From an uncultured Lachnospiraceae bacterium (GTDB taxonomy: Bacteria > Bacillota > Clostridia > Lachnospirales > Lachnospiraceae), in the NCBI GenBank assembly GCA_910583965.1, contig CAJUAE010000045.1, forward strand, positions 1 to 25,501: 25,501 nucleotides of DNA, given 5' to 3'. This document shows, in pieces, positions 1 through 6,659 of this stretch. The notes beneath the pieces were generated by a model. The model had not been told where the DNA came from. It saw nothing but the letters and a program-made list of their open reading frames with translations, and ran no database searches. How positions within the stretch are numbered: the stretch's first letter is position 1; the number at the start of each line of letters is the position of its first letter. The position numbers and the translations under genes were made by a program.

Positions 1-2
1 AC

Positions 3-1082
3 TTTTACGAGTCCAGTAGTATGGAGCAGTTAAAGAATAGCATCTTTGCAATGGGCGGAGTCCGACAGAATATTTTGCTTGTCAAACTTCCAGAAGTGTT
101 GCCAGTCTCTTATAAGATAATTGCAGGACATAGACGTGTGAGAGCCTGCATGGAGCTTGTGCAGGAGGGACACCCAGAGTTTGAACATATCCCTGCAGTG
201 ATTATGGAAAGTATCGACAAAGATACAGAAAAAATGCTGCTGGTTATGACAAACAGTACACAGCGTGAACTGACAGATTGGGAAAAGGTTATGCAGCATA
301 TGCAGTTAAAAGAGATTATCCCAAAGCTGAAAAAGAGACAGGGGCTTGATGGAAGGGCAAGAACACTTGAGGCGGATTACCTAGGTGTGTCAGAAGCACA
401 GATTGCCATATACAATACAATTGACACAAAGCTAGATGTCTGGTTGATGAGTATCTTTAAAGATGGCAGTATAGGAATATCGCTTGCCTATGAGGCAGCA
501 AAGCTTGAGCCAGAGGAGCAGAGACAGCTTGTACAGATATCAACAGTAAATGGCAGATTCACAGAGGAAGATATAAAAAGGCTGACAGGCAGCAGACCAA
601 TAAAAGGACAAGAGCGTATTCAAGAAAACATAGTAAAAAATGTGTCAGAATCTGACACATTTGAAGAAGCCCCAAAATTGATAAAAGAAAATGTGTCAGA
701 ATCTGACACATTTAAAGAGACACCAAAATCAGTAAAAGAAAATGTGTCAGAATCTAGCACATTTGAAGAAGCCCCAAAATTGATAAAAGAAAATGTGTCA
801 GAATCTGACACATCTGAAGAAGCACCGAAAATAGTAAAAGAAAATGTGTCAGAATCTGACACATCTGAAATATATATGGCAGTAGAGAAACGGCAACTTA
901 GAGGCGGATATGAATTAGATATGATTGATGAGCTGGTTTTGCAATTTGAATCTTATTTGCAAATTGCAAAGCCAGAAAAAATGGACTATCATGTGGCAAA
1001 ATATAGTTGTTTGTTAGATGCATTGTATCTGCTCAAAGAGAGAATGGCATCAGAAGAACAGCAGAAAGGAGTAAAAGTATGA
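3..1082 (+). CDS. ParB/KorB-like nuclease-fold DNA-binding protein, 5' end cut off by the window
   Basis: The frame is open to the left edge with no stop before the ATG at 21, and the residues ahead of that ATG fit a ParB N-terminal domain, so the true start is probably outside the window. Counting from 21, residues 33-45 hold the ParB box with the GHRR motif (36-39), and residues about 115-140 (LGVSEAQIAIY) look like a helix-turn-helix. Residues about 207-291 are five 17-residue repeats of the type NVSESDTFEEAPKLIKE; the last 60 residues are a separate charged helical tail. Phage ParB-like proteins may act in partition, regulation or DNA modification; which applies here cannot be told. The repeats encode iterated DNA palindromes (separate entry). 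The 3' end overlaps the next gene by ATGA. Family assignment is confident, function is not. Confidence 0.8.
   Translation, partial: FYESSSMEQLKNSIFAMGGVRQNILLVKLPEVLPVSYKIIAGHRRVRACMELVQEGHPEFEHIPAVIMESIDKDTEKMLLVMTNSTQRELTDWEKVMQHMQLKEIIPKLKKRQGLDGRARTLEADYLGVSEAQIAIYNTIDTKLDVWLMSIFKDGSIGISLAYEAAKLEPEEQRQLVQISTVNGRFTEEDIKRLTGSRPIKGQERIQENIVKNVSESDTFEEAPKLIKENVSESDTFKETPKSVKENVSESSTFEEAPKLIKENVSESDTSEEAPKIVKENVSESDTSEIYMAVEKRQLRGGYELDMIDELVLQFESYLQIAKPEKMDYHVAKYSCLLDALYLLKERMASEEQQKGVKV
638..864 (+). repeat. Five tandem 51-bp repeats with a 19-bp palindrome inside the parB-like gene
   Basis: TGTGTCAGAATCTGACACA begins at 641, 692, 743, 794 and 845, an exact 51-bp period. Arms are 9 bp around one central base. 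In copies 1 and 2 the perfect dyad extends to 25 bp (638-662, 689-713); copies 4 and 5 extend to 21 bp. Copy 3 is broken (AG for GA at 756-757, giving SST instead of SDT). Each unit encodes 17 residues in frame. The dyad could be a protein-binding site or an RNA hairpin. Confidence 0.95.
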
Positions 1083-1375
1083 CTTATGCAGAGTTGAAAA
1101 TAAATACACAAATAAAGTTAAAACAAAAACCAGACGAAGCGAGAATGCCAGTTCGGGCGACAAAATATACTGTGGTGGCGAAATATCCACATATGTGTAT
1201 CGTGGAAGATTCCAAGGGCAGACGAAGAGGCGTAGCAGTCGGTGAATTGATAATGAATAAGGTTATCACACAGGAACCGTGTTTTGAGGCAATGAGAAAA
1301 GAGTGCGCGAAGGATAAAACATCTTCAGCGTGGCATAAACGAGAAACAAAATGTCCGGCTGAGTATGCTCCATAA
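1079..1375 (+). CDS. Small hypothetical phage protein (98 aa)
   Basis: I chose the ATG at 1079 because it overlaps the preceding stop as ATGA and has AGAAAGGAG about 9 bases upstream. The longer frame from 1007 would lie inside the parB-like gene. The protein is basic, with a beta-rich middle (TKYTVVAKYPHMCIVEDSKG) resembling small one-domain phage proteins that fold as a short barrel, and a C-terminal tail with two cysteines. I do not recognise a family. The tight overlap suggests translational coupling to the parB-like gene. Confidence 0.6.
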   Translation: MTYAELKINTQIKLKQKPDEARMPVRATKYTVVAKYPHMCIVEDSKGRRRGVAVGELIMNKVITQEPCFEAMRKECAKDKTSSAWHKRETKCPAEYAP

Positions 1376-1441
1376 GGGGAAGAAAGAATTGTAATGTTGT
1401 GGAGTCTAAATAAGAAGAATAGAAAGAGAGGAAAGCTTAGA

Positions 1442-1672
1442 ATGACCAATATTGAGTATATGCGGCAGAAAATTGTTGAAACGGTGATGGGATTAGATGA
1501 AATGGAGCTGTTACAAGTTGCTGATGATACAGAGATGAGCTTGAAAGAGACAGAAGGAGTATTTAACTGCCTTATCTGTGAAAAGGAATATGGGGAATGT
1601 GGCAGCAGCCCTTGTACGAATAAGCATTGTAGCAGATTCCTAGATTGGTGTGTAAAAGAGCATGTTGGTTAA
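1442..1672 (+). CDS. Small cysteine-rich hypothetical protein
   Basis: I prefer the ATG at 1442 (76 aa), preceded by AGAGAGGAAAG, over an in-frame ATG at 1394 that would add a lysine/arginine-rich 16-residue extension. The C-terminal half has spaced cysteines (CLICEKEYGEC, then CTNKHC and a final WC), consistent with a small zinc-binding module. The N-terminal half is an acidic amphipathic helix. Similar small cysteine proteins are common in the early region of clostridial phages, where their roles are unknown. No catalytic motif is visible. Confidence 0.6.
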   Translation: MTNIEYMRQKIVETVMGLDEMELLQVADDTEMSLKETEGVFNCLICEKEYGECGSSPCTNKHCSRFLDWCVKEHVG

Positions 1673-1735
1673 AACTCGAATAATCGAGAAAATAAGAATT
1701 TAATCAGCTAAACTGAAATTTGAGGGGAAAATTAT

Positions 1736-1906
1736 ATGGCAGACATAAGGATTAAGATTATATATCGTGATGGAACAGAGGAAGAACACTACATTGATAG
1801 TTATAAAGTGCAAGATGGATGTCTTTGCACTTATATTAGATTTGGAAGAAATAGTGGAACGAGACATATTCCGCTAGACTTAATAAAAGAATACACAACA
1901 TCTTAA
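1736..1906 (+). CDS. Small hypothetical protein (56 aa)
   Basis: An ATG at 1736 sits 5 bases after TGAGGGGAAAA and opens a 56-codon frame ending in TAA at 1904. The predicted product (starting MADIRIKIIYRDGTEEEHYI) alternates hydrophobic and charged residues, as in a small beta-sheet protein, and ends in an LIKEY helix. It fills the gap between the cysteine-rich protein and the late regulator without overlapping either. No family is recognised; support comes from the ribosome binding site, the position and the plausible composition. Confidence 0.55.
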   Translation: MADIRIKIIYRDGTEEEHYIDSYKVQDGCLCTYIRFGRNSGTRHIPLDLIKEYTTS

Positions 1907-1936
1907 AAAGGCAGCAGTGCTATAAGGGGAATAAAA

Positions 1937-2395
1937 ATGGTAGATAAACTTTATCTGAAAAATTATTTGCGTAAACAAGAAGAATTAGAAGCAACACGAA
2001 TCAGGTATTATTTATTATTAGATAAAGATGAACTTTCGTCTCCAGCGGGTAAAACAGATTTACCTGCTGGAAATGCTGCGTTTAGTGCAGTTGAAAGCGT
2101 AGTATGTAAAAAGGTTGCTGCGGAAGGAAAAATAAAAGAACTGAAAGAAGAATTGACAAAACAAAGTAAAGTTATAAATGCTATCTTGGAAAGATTAGAA
2201 AATCCATATGAAAAGCTGGTGATGCAGATGCGTTATGAAGATGGGCTTGAATGGGATGAGATAAGAGGAAAAATATTTGGAAGTAGAAAAGATTACGATG
2301 GGAATATCGAAAAGTATAATAATAAAGTCTTCAAGATACATGGAGCGGCATTAAAACATATAAAGGAATTGCAATCAGAAAAAAATAAAAAATAA
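1937..2395 (+). CDS. ArpU/DUF1492-like phage transcriptional regulator
   Basis: A 152-residue protein starting at ATG 1937 after ATAAGGGGAATAAAA. Residues 1-30 and 50-85 are helical and charged. Residues 90-143 (ENPYEKLVMQMRYEDG, WDEIRGKIF, then VFKIHGAALKHI) resemble sigma-70 region 4, the signature of the ArpU/RinA/DUF1492 group that switches on late genes in Gram-positive phages. The expected mode is activation of a late promoter by DNA binding. Its position, a few small genes ahead of the terminase operon and upstream of a promoter with phased repeats at 3046-3105, fits that role. The fold assignment is from sequence pattern only; the target is inference. Confidence 0.75.
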   Translation: MVDKLYLKNYLRKQEELEATRIRYYLLLDKDELSSPAGKTDLPAGNAAFSAVESVVCKKVAAEGKIKELKEELTKQSKVINAILERLENPYEKLVMQMRYEDGLEWDEIRGKIFGSRKDYDGNIEKYNNKVFKIHGAALKHIKELQSEKNKK

Positions 2396-2409
2396 ATATG
2401 AAAAAGTTG

Positions 2410-2438
2410 TTGACATATCGTGCACGATATGATAATAT
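2410..2438 (+). promoter_or_regulatory. Promoter with an 18-bp palindromic operator in its spacer
   Basis: TTGACA at 2410-2415 and TAATAT at 2433-2438 are separated by 17 bases, a near-consensus sigma-A promoter. The spacer is almost entirely the perfect palindrome CATATCGTGCACGATATG (2414-2431), so a dimeric repressor bound here would cover both RNA polymerase contacts. It drives the small peptide gene at 2464. The regulator is not identified. Confidence 0.75.
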
Positions 2439-2463
2439 ATAATTGTAAGGAGGTGAAACACAG

Positions 2464-2589
2464 ATGGGCAAAAAACGAAAGAAAAAGCAAAAAAAAGAGA
2501 ACTTGCTCAAGCTCGTGACCGAACTGCTAATAGCCGTGGGAACGTTTTTAGCAGGGCTGGCAAGCTTAATACAAGTTCTAAGTGACTAA
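2464..2589 (+). CDS. Small lysine-rich membrane-associated peptide (41 aa), possibly toxin-like
   Basis: A very strong ribosome binding site (AAGGAGGTG, 2447-2455) precedes ATG 2464. The peptide has a polybasic N-terminus (MGKKRKKKQKK) followed by a hydrophobic/amphipathic helix of about 25 residues (LLKLVTELLIAVGTFLAGLA) and an LSD end. This layout is shared by small holin-like or type I toxin-like peptides and by small regulatory membrane peptides; I cannot tell which. It has its own near-consensus promoter with a palindromic operator and ends right at a strong hairpin, so it looks like a self-contained regulated unit. No antisense RNA promoter was confirmed. Confidence 0.65.
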   Translation: MGKKRKKKQKKENLLKLVTELLIAVGTFLAGLASLIQVLSD

Positions 2590-2617
2590 GGGAAAGGGGC
2601 GAAAGCCCCAGACCCTT
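2588..2617 (+). terminator. Strong GC-rich hairpin after the small peptide gene
   Basis: An inner stem GGGGC/GCCCC with a GAAA tetraloop (2596-2609) is enclosed, across a 3x3 internal loop, by an outer stem AAGGG/CCCTT (2588-2592 and 2613-2617). No U-tract follows, so it may be a transcript-stabilising or regulatory hairpin rather than a standard rho-independent terminator. Confidence 0.6.
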
Positions 2618-2645
2618 AAATAAAGTATAGCACATCTGTAGAAAT

Positions 2646-2816
2646 ATGAAAATAAAATTTAACGAAATATTTTTAATTGCAGCATGGGTAATATTTATTG
2701 CATCAAAAAGAAATGCAATGTCAAGTATTATTCTAATGGCAGCAGGGTTATATGAATTATGTTATGTTGTTCCTAAACTAAGGAGGTGGATAAGAGATGC
2801 CCGTAGGAAATCCTAA
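2646..2816 (+). CDS. Small two-helix membrane protein (56 aa)
   Basis: ATG 2646 opens a 56-codon frame. The product has two hydrophobic segments (about residues 8-19, FLIAAWVIFIA, and 27-43, SIILMAAGLYELCYVVP) separated by a short basic loop, and a strongly basic C-terminus (KLRRWIRDARRKS). This is typical of a hairpin membrane protein with both ends inside. The upstream ribosome binding site is weak. The last 20 bases overlap the next gene, and its C-terminal codons contain that gene's AGGAGGTGG site. Function unknown; a small early-region phage membrane protein is the best description. Confidence 0.55.
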   Translation: MKIKFNEIFLIAAWVIFIASKRNAMSSIILMAAGLYELCYVVPKLRRWIRDARRKS

Positions 2817-3012
2817 AGCACAGTCGATTGCCACAAGAAAGTATGAGAAGAAAACAGGGTGGATTAGTAAATCCTATAAATTGAAAAAAGAAGTGGTTGA
2901 GGAATTTGCAAAAGCTTGTGAATTGAATGGCGAGAAACAGGCAACAGTACTTACCAGAATGATGAATGAGTATATTTCTGCTTTGAAAGATAGTAAAAGA
3001 TGTACTAATTAG
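2797..3012 (+). CDS. Ribbon-helix-helix (Arc/CopG-like) small DNA-binding protein
   Basis: ATG 2797 follows AAGGAGGTGGATAAGAG. The 71-residue product has a basic N-terminus, a strand around SKSYKLKKEVVEEFAKAC, then GEKQATVLTRMMNEYISAL, the strand-helix-helix pattern of Arc/CopG proteins. Such proteins act as dimeric repressors or partition and copy-control factors. It is the last gene before the late promoter region, so it might repress that promoter or the palindromic promoter at 2410; both are guesses. The start is coupled to the end of the upstream membrane protein. Confidence 0.7.
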   Translation: MPVGNPKAQSIATRKYEKKTGWISKSYKLKKEVVEEFAKACELNGEKQATVLTRMMNEYISALKDSKRCTN

Positions 3013-3045
3013 TCTAATAAAAGGGCAAAGAAAAAAATAAAAAAA

Positions 3046-3105
3046 GGCAGTAAAAGGCAGTAAATGGCATTGAAAAGCAGTAGTAAAGTGTGGTAATGTT
3101 ATAAT
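3046..3105 (+). promoter_or_regulatory. Likely late-operon promoter with 10-bp phased repeats
   Basis: An extended -10 element, TGTTATAAT, lies at 3097-3105. There is no good -35 hexamer at 17 bases; instead GGCAGTAAAA (3046), GGCAGTAAAT (3056), GGCATTGAAA (3066) and AGCAGTAGTA (3076) repeat with a 10-bp period on one face of the helix. This looks like an activator-dependent promoter, and the ArpU/DUF1492-like protein encoded at 1937-2395 is the natural candidate activator. Confidence 0.65.
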
Positions 3106-3126
3106 GTGATTTACAAACGAGGCAAG

Positions 3127-3165
3127 AAAAGCTACCCCATTTATGAGGTAGCTTTTTTATTTTAT
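3127..3165 (+). terminator. Rho-independent terminator between the late promoter and the late operon
   Basis: AAAAGCTACC (3127-3136) pairs with GGTAGCTTTT (3147-3156) around a 10-base loop and runs into a T-rich tract (TTTTTTATTTT). It lies only about 20 bases after the predicted transcription start of the promoter ending at 3105. It therefore either ends early transcripts or acts as an attenuator that late transcription must pass. Confidence 0.85.
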
Positions 3166-3185
3166 AATGGTGGTGAATTATTCTG

Positions 3186-3782
3186 ATGGCAGCAGGGGTA
3201 ATGAATATTGTAATCGATGGACTAGATAATGTGGTAGATGAATTGCAAGATATGCGTGACAGAAGCAAGAAGGTGGTGCAAAGAACAATTGCAGATTTTA
3301 AAACACGTGGTCCTTCATGGGTGGCAGGGGAAGTAGCAAAAGAATATAATATTAAAAAAGCAGACATCAATGAGGCAAAGGCAGGGATTCGAGGAAGAAG
3401 TAGTGTAAAAATACATGGAACAAAAATTGGGGATTTATCCATAATATACAGAGGGCGTGTATTGACGCCTACACATTTTGGTATGAAACCAACAATCCGT
3501 CCTAACAAGGGACCATATGTAGTTACAGCGCAAATCAAAAGAAAATCTGGAAGAAAGCCATTAGGAAGAAAAGTATTCTTAGGGACGCCTAGGAATGCTA
3601 AGGAAAATACGCCACAGCTTCCTTTTCAGAGAATGGACGCAAGATATCCAATTGAAGTAGTCAAAACAATTTCTGTACCTCAAATGGTAACGAACAATAT
3701 AGTATCTAATAATATTCATGATCGGATAAATAAGGAATTATCCAAGCGGCTACAACATCATTTAGAACGTTTGAGTAAATAA
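3186..3782 (+). CDS. Lambda gpZ-like minor tail/tail-completion protein
   Basis: The 198-residue basic protein resembles lambda gpZ (about 192 aa), with conserved features near the end: RYPIEVVK at residues 153-160, followed by a VP strand and a C-terminal helix rich in basic residues (INKELSKRLQHHLERL). In lambda, gpZ shapes the tail end that joins the head. Here the gene lies ahead of the terminase, not after the FII-like gene. ATG 3186 has GGTGG about 12 bases upstream; an in-frame ATG at 3201 is an alternative start. It is the first gene after the late promoter and terminator. The family call is good; the position is odd. Confidence 0.75.
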   Translation: MAAGVMNIVIDGLDNVVDELQDMRDRSKKVVQRTIADFKTRGPSWVAGEVAKEYNIKKADINEAKAGIRGRSSVKIHGTKIGDLSIIYRGRVLTPTHFGMKPTIRPNKGPYVVTAQIKRKSGRKPLGRKVFLGTPRNAKENTPQLPFQRMDARYPIEVVKTISVPQMVTNNIVSNNIHDRINKELSKRLQHHLERLSK

Positions 3783-3896
3783 AAATAAAAGGTACTGTGA
3801 CGCCAAATTTTTCCCTTGTGGTGCTCGCGAGCCCAAAAATTGTCTAGCTATTGGAGAAAAAATGAATATCATTTCGTTACGCAAAGGGGGGCAGTA
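3783..3896 (+). other. Untranslated region before the small terminase, candidate cos site
   Basis: This 114-bp gap in an otherwise tightly packed operon contains the 10-bp palindrome GCTCGCGAGC (3823-3832), GC-rich against its surroundings. It is flanked by AATTTTT (3806-3812) and AAAAATT (3835-3841), which can pair. In lambda, cos lies directly upstream of nu1, and this phage has a Nu1/GpA terminase, so position and dyad suggest cosN/cosB. The cut position cannot be read from sequence alone. Confidence 0.4.
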
Positions 3897-4484
3897 ATGC
3901 CACAAATGGAATTTGAAGAGAATTACGTAGATGTAAAGTTCATAAAACGCGTGCTTGGCTTTGAATCTGTAAGACGTGTTCAGCAATTAACTCAAGATGG
4001 TGTGCTAAGTACCTGTGAGATACAAGTAGGTAGTCGAAAGGTAAAGCATTATGACTTGTGTCCAACAGTATTGGCATACATAAATCATTTAAAGGTAAGA
4101 TCTACCAAAGTCTATACGGATAGGAAAGAACAAAAGACAATAGAGAAGATGCAGGCGGAGATTGATTATAAAAGTGCGAAAGCAAGAATGGCAGAGCTAG
4201 AGCTTGAAGAATTGGCAGGACATATGCACGCGGCTGAGGATGTTGAAAAAATGACGGCTGATTTGTGTTTAGCTGTTCGGTCAATGTTGTTGGCACTGCC
4301 TGGACAGCTTGCGGTTGATGTAGCTGCTGTCAATACAGCAGCAGAGGCACAGGTTGTAATCAAAGATGCTATATGTCACATTTTAGATGAGCTGTCCAAG
4401 TATGAATACGATCCCAAGGAATATAAACGAAGAGTATTGGAAAGGAAAGAATGGCAGGATGTCGGAGAAGAACCCGACGAGTAA
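3897..4484 (+). CDS. Phage terminase small subunit, Nu1-like
   Basis: I chose ATG 3897, which follows AAAGGGGGGCAGTA; an upstream in-frame ATG at 3816 would run through the candidate cos region. The product has 195 residues. Residues 10-40 (DVKFIKRVLGF, VRRVQQLTQDG) form a winged-helix-like DNA-binding start as in Nu1. Residues 80-125 are a charged coiled helix, and the middle (MHAAEDVEKMTADLC, LLALPGQLA) matches the Nu1 family pattern. Nu1 recognises cos and recruits the large subunit. The gene is directly followed by the large subunit, overlapping it by 26 bases, which fits translational coupling. Confidence 0.82.
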   Translation: MPQMEFEENYVDVKFIKRVLGFESVRRVQQLTQDGVLSTCEIQVGSRKVKHYDLCPTVLAYINHLKVRSTKVYTDRKEQKTIEKMQAEIDYKSAKARMAELELEELAGHMHAAEDVEKMTADLCLAVRSMLLALPGQLAVDVAAVNTAAEAQVVIKDAICHILDELSKYEYDPKEYKRRVLERKEWQDVGEEPDE

Positions 4485-6372
4485 TTCAGAAGTAAGTAAG
4501 CTTAATAAGGTGATTAAAAAAGCGATTATTTACTTTAAACCACCAGAACAGCTTACAGTGACAGAATGGGCAGATAAGTATAGGTGGCTGTCAGCAGAAA
4601 ATAGTGCTGAACCAGGAAGATGGAAAACGAGCAGGACTCCCTATCTAAAAGAAATTATGGATGCATTTACAGATACTAAGGTACATCATTTAGTAGTTGT
4701 GGCATCATCACAAGTTGGCAAAACGGAAATGGAATTAAATATGATGGGGTATGCAATAGATATTGATCCAGGTCCCATTATGTTTGTAGTGCCGAATACA
4801 AAGCCAATAGCGGAAGATTTTTCAAAGCGAAGAATAGCTCCCATGATCAGGGATACGAAATCGCTTCGAGATAAGGTTGCAGATGTAAAGAGTAGAGAGT
4901 CAAACAATACCATTTTTAATAAGTCCTATCCAGGTGGTATGCTTACTATTACTGGAGCTAATTCACCGTCAAACCTTGCATCAATCCCTTGTAGGTATGT
5001 GTTTGGAGATGAAAGAGACCGTTGGCCAAAGAGTGCAGGGACAGAAGGCGATCCGTGGAGACTGGTAGAAGCACGCACCAATACTTTTTACAATTATAAG
5101 ATGGTTGAAGTGTCAACTCCAACAATAAAAGGGGCATCAAACATTGAAGATGCTTTTAATACTGGCACACAGGAACACTGGTGTGTGCAGTGTCCGCATT
5201 GTGGGGAATATTTCTTTATTACGTTCAATAATATTCGATATGAAACAAAGGTCAAAAAGGTAAATGGAAAGAAACAGTTTAAAATATCTGAAATAAATTG
5301 TGCTTGCCCGCATTGTGGATGTGCATCATCAGAGCAAGTTATTAGAAAACAGCCTAAGAAGTGGATTGCAGAGAATCCTGATGCATACGATAAGGGAGTG
5401 CGTTCGTTTTGGATTAATGCTTTTGCAAGCCCGTGGATGACATGGGAAAAGATTATCTTAAAATTTCTGGAAGCAGGTACAGACCCTGAAAAACTAAAAA
5501 CAGTTTATAATACATTATTTGGACAGTTGTGGGAAGATCGGAGTTGTGAGACTGATGAAGCGCAGTTGCTGGCAAGAAGAGAATTGTATCATGCAGAATT
5601 GCCAGAAGGGGTTCTTTGTCTTACCTGTGGAGTTGATACCCAAGGGAACCGATTGGAATATGAGGTGGTTGGCTATGGATTTCATGAGGAAAACTGGGGA
5701 ATTGAAAAAGGAATTATTATGGGCGATCCGGCTGAAAATGATACATGGGAACGGTTAGATGGAGTGATAGATCGTTCGTATTCCTTTGCAGATAGTAAAA
5801 AATTAAAGATTTCTGTAACATTCGTTGATAGTGGAGGAAATCGTACTCAAGAGGTATATGAACAGTGCAACAAGCGATTACACAAAAGAGTGTTTGCCAT
5901 AAAAGGAAAAAGTGCTGATGGAATACCATATGTATCATTTCCCAAAAAAGTAAATATTCTAAAGGGAAAAGATAGAAAGGTTGTGGTGGGAACTGCATGG
6001 CTTTATACCTTAGGGGTTGATGCGGGAAAAGACCATATTATGTCAGGACTAGATGTGAAGGAGCCTGGAAGCAGGTATTCGCACTTCCCATTAAATGATA
6101 ATCTTGGATATGATGAAAGTTACTTTGCCGGATTGTTATCAGAGAAGATGACATATGTAAATGGCAAGTGGAAATGGGAAATAATTCCTGGACATGAACG
6201 CAATGAAGCGTTGGACTGTAGGAATTATGCCAATGCAGCATTTAAGTCATTACGACCAAATCTTGATCGTATTTACAGAATGTTAAAAGATATCGTGCCA
6301 GAGGAAAAGCCCAAACCGAAGAAAAGATATAAGAGTCAAAAACAAAGACAGTCATTTGATGACGACTGGTAG
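4459..6372 (+). CDS. Phage terminase large subunit, GpA family
   Basis: The 637-residue protein from ATG 4459 (AAAGGA about 12 bases upstream) has the size of lambda GpA (641). Walker A is SSQVGKTE (83-90), and the Walker B region is YVFGDERDRW (180-189). Two CPHCG pairs at 242-248 and 281-288 form a zinc ribbon. The nuclease half starts with GVDTQGNRLEYEV near 391 and ends with the family's DCRNYANAA. It packages DNA into proheads with ATP and cuts cos ends. A longer frame starting at 4387 lies inside the Nu1-like gene and is less likely. Confidence 0.93.
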   Translation: MSEKNPTSNSEVSKLNKVIKKAIIYFKPPEQLTVTEWADKYRWLSAENSAEPGRWKTSRTPYLKEIMDAFTDTKVHHLVVVASSQVGKTEMELNMMGYAIDIDPGPIMFVVPNTKPIAEDFSKRRIAPMIRDTKSLRDKVADVKSRESNNTIFNKSYPGGMLTITGANSPSNLASIPCRYVFGDERDRWPKSAGTEGDPWRLVEARTNTFYNYKMVEVSTPTIKGASNIEDAFNTGTQEHWCVQCPHCGEYFFITFNNIRYETKVKKVNGKKQFKISEINCACPHCGCASSEQVIRKQPKKWIAENPDAYDKGVRSFWINAFASPWMTWEKIILKFLEAGTDPEKLKTVYNTLFGQLWEDRSCETDEAQLLARRELYHAELPEGVLCLTCGVDTQGNRLEYEVVGYGFHEENWGIEKGIIMGDPAENDTWERLDGVIDRSYSFADSKKLKISVTFVDSGGNRTQEVYEQCNKRLHKRVFAIKGKSADGIPYVSFPKKVNILKGKDRKVVVGTAWLYTLGVDAGKDHIMSGLDVKEPGSRYSHFPLNDNLGYDESYFAGLLSEKMTYVNGKWKWEIIPGHERNEALDCRNYANAAFKSLRPNLDRIYRMLKDIVPEEKPKPKKRYKSQKQRQSFDDDW

Positions 6373-6381
6373 GTGATATGC

Positions 6382-6651
6382 ATGAAAAGGCTGACAAAAT
6401 CGCAGATTGTAAGACGAATTGAAAAAATTAATGAGCGTTTGGAATCCTATTATGCTAAGGAAAAAGAACTGTTAGCAGCAGATGGGATACAAAGTTACAC
6501 AATTGGTAGTAGATCGATATCGAGGTATCAATATAGCAACAACATTAAGGAACAAATTGAAAAACTTGAGGATGAACGTGATGAGCTTGAGAATTTGCTA
6601 AATGGTATCAGTCCGAGAAAAGCGATAGCAGTAGTGCCGCGTGACTGGTAG
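6382..6651 (+). CDS. Small head-tail joining protein, gpW/DUF6148-like
   Basis: ATG 6382 is preceded by AGGTGA at 6371-6376; an in-frame GTG at 6373 overlaps that site and is less likely. The 89-residue product is mostly two long charged helices flanking a QSYTIGSRSISRYQY segment, and it ends in VVPRDW. The QSYTIGSRS block is what I associate with the DUF6148/gpW-type connector proteins that lie between large terminase and portal. In lambda, gpW stabilises filled heads and allows gpFII and tail attachment. Size and position agree. Confidence 0.7.
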   Translation: MKRLTKSQIVRRIEKINERLESYYAKEKELLAADGIQSYTIGSRSISRYQYSNNIKEQIEKLEDERDELENLLNGISPRKAIAVVPRDW

Positions 6652-6659
6652 GAGGGAAT

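Noticed and set aside
620..862. Minus-strand open frame with SDSDTFSF repeats opposite the parB-like gene
   Set aside because: It is the mirror image of the palindromic 51-bp repeats: a palindrome codes similarly on both strands. It has no ribosome site or start of its own.
638..864. CRISPR-like array
   Set aside because: Units are tandem 51-bp coding repeats whose spacers are also conserved, in frame within a gene; there are no unique spacers or cas genes.
3163..3168. Second TATAAT after the terminator
   Set aside because: No -35 or extended -10 element, and it overlaps the terminator T-tract; transcription would start at or inside the gpZ-like start region.
2730..3205. Short direct repeat (ATTCT-ATGGCAGCAGGG at 2730 and 3180)
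   Set aside because: Only about 18 bp with a mismatch, and each copy is explained by coding sequence; no sign of an attachment site or deletion joint.
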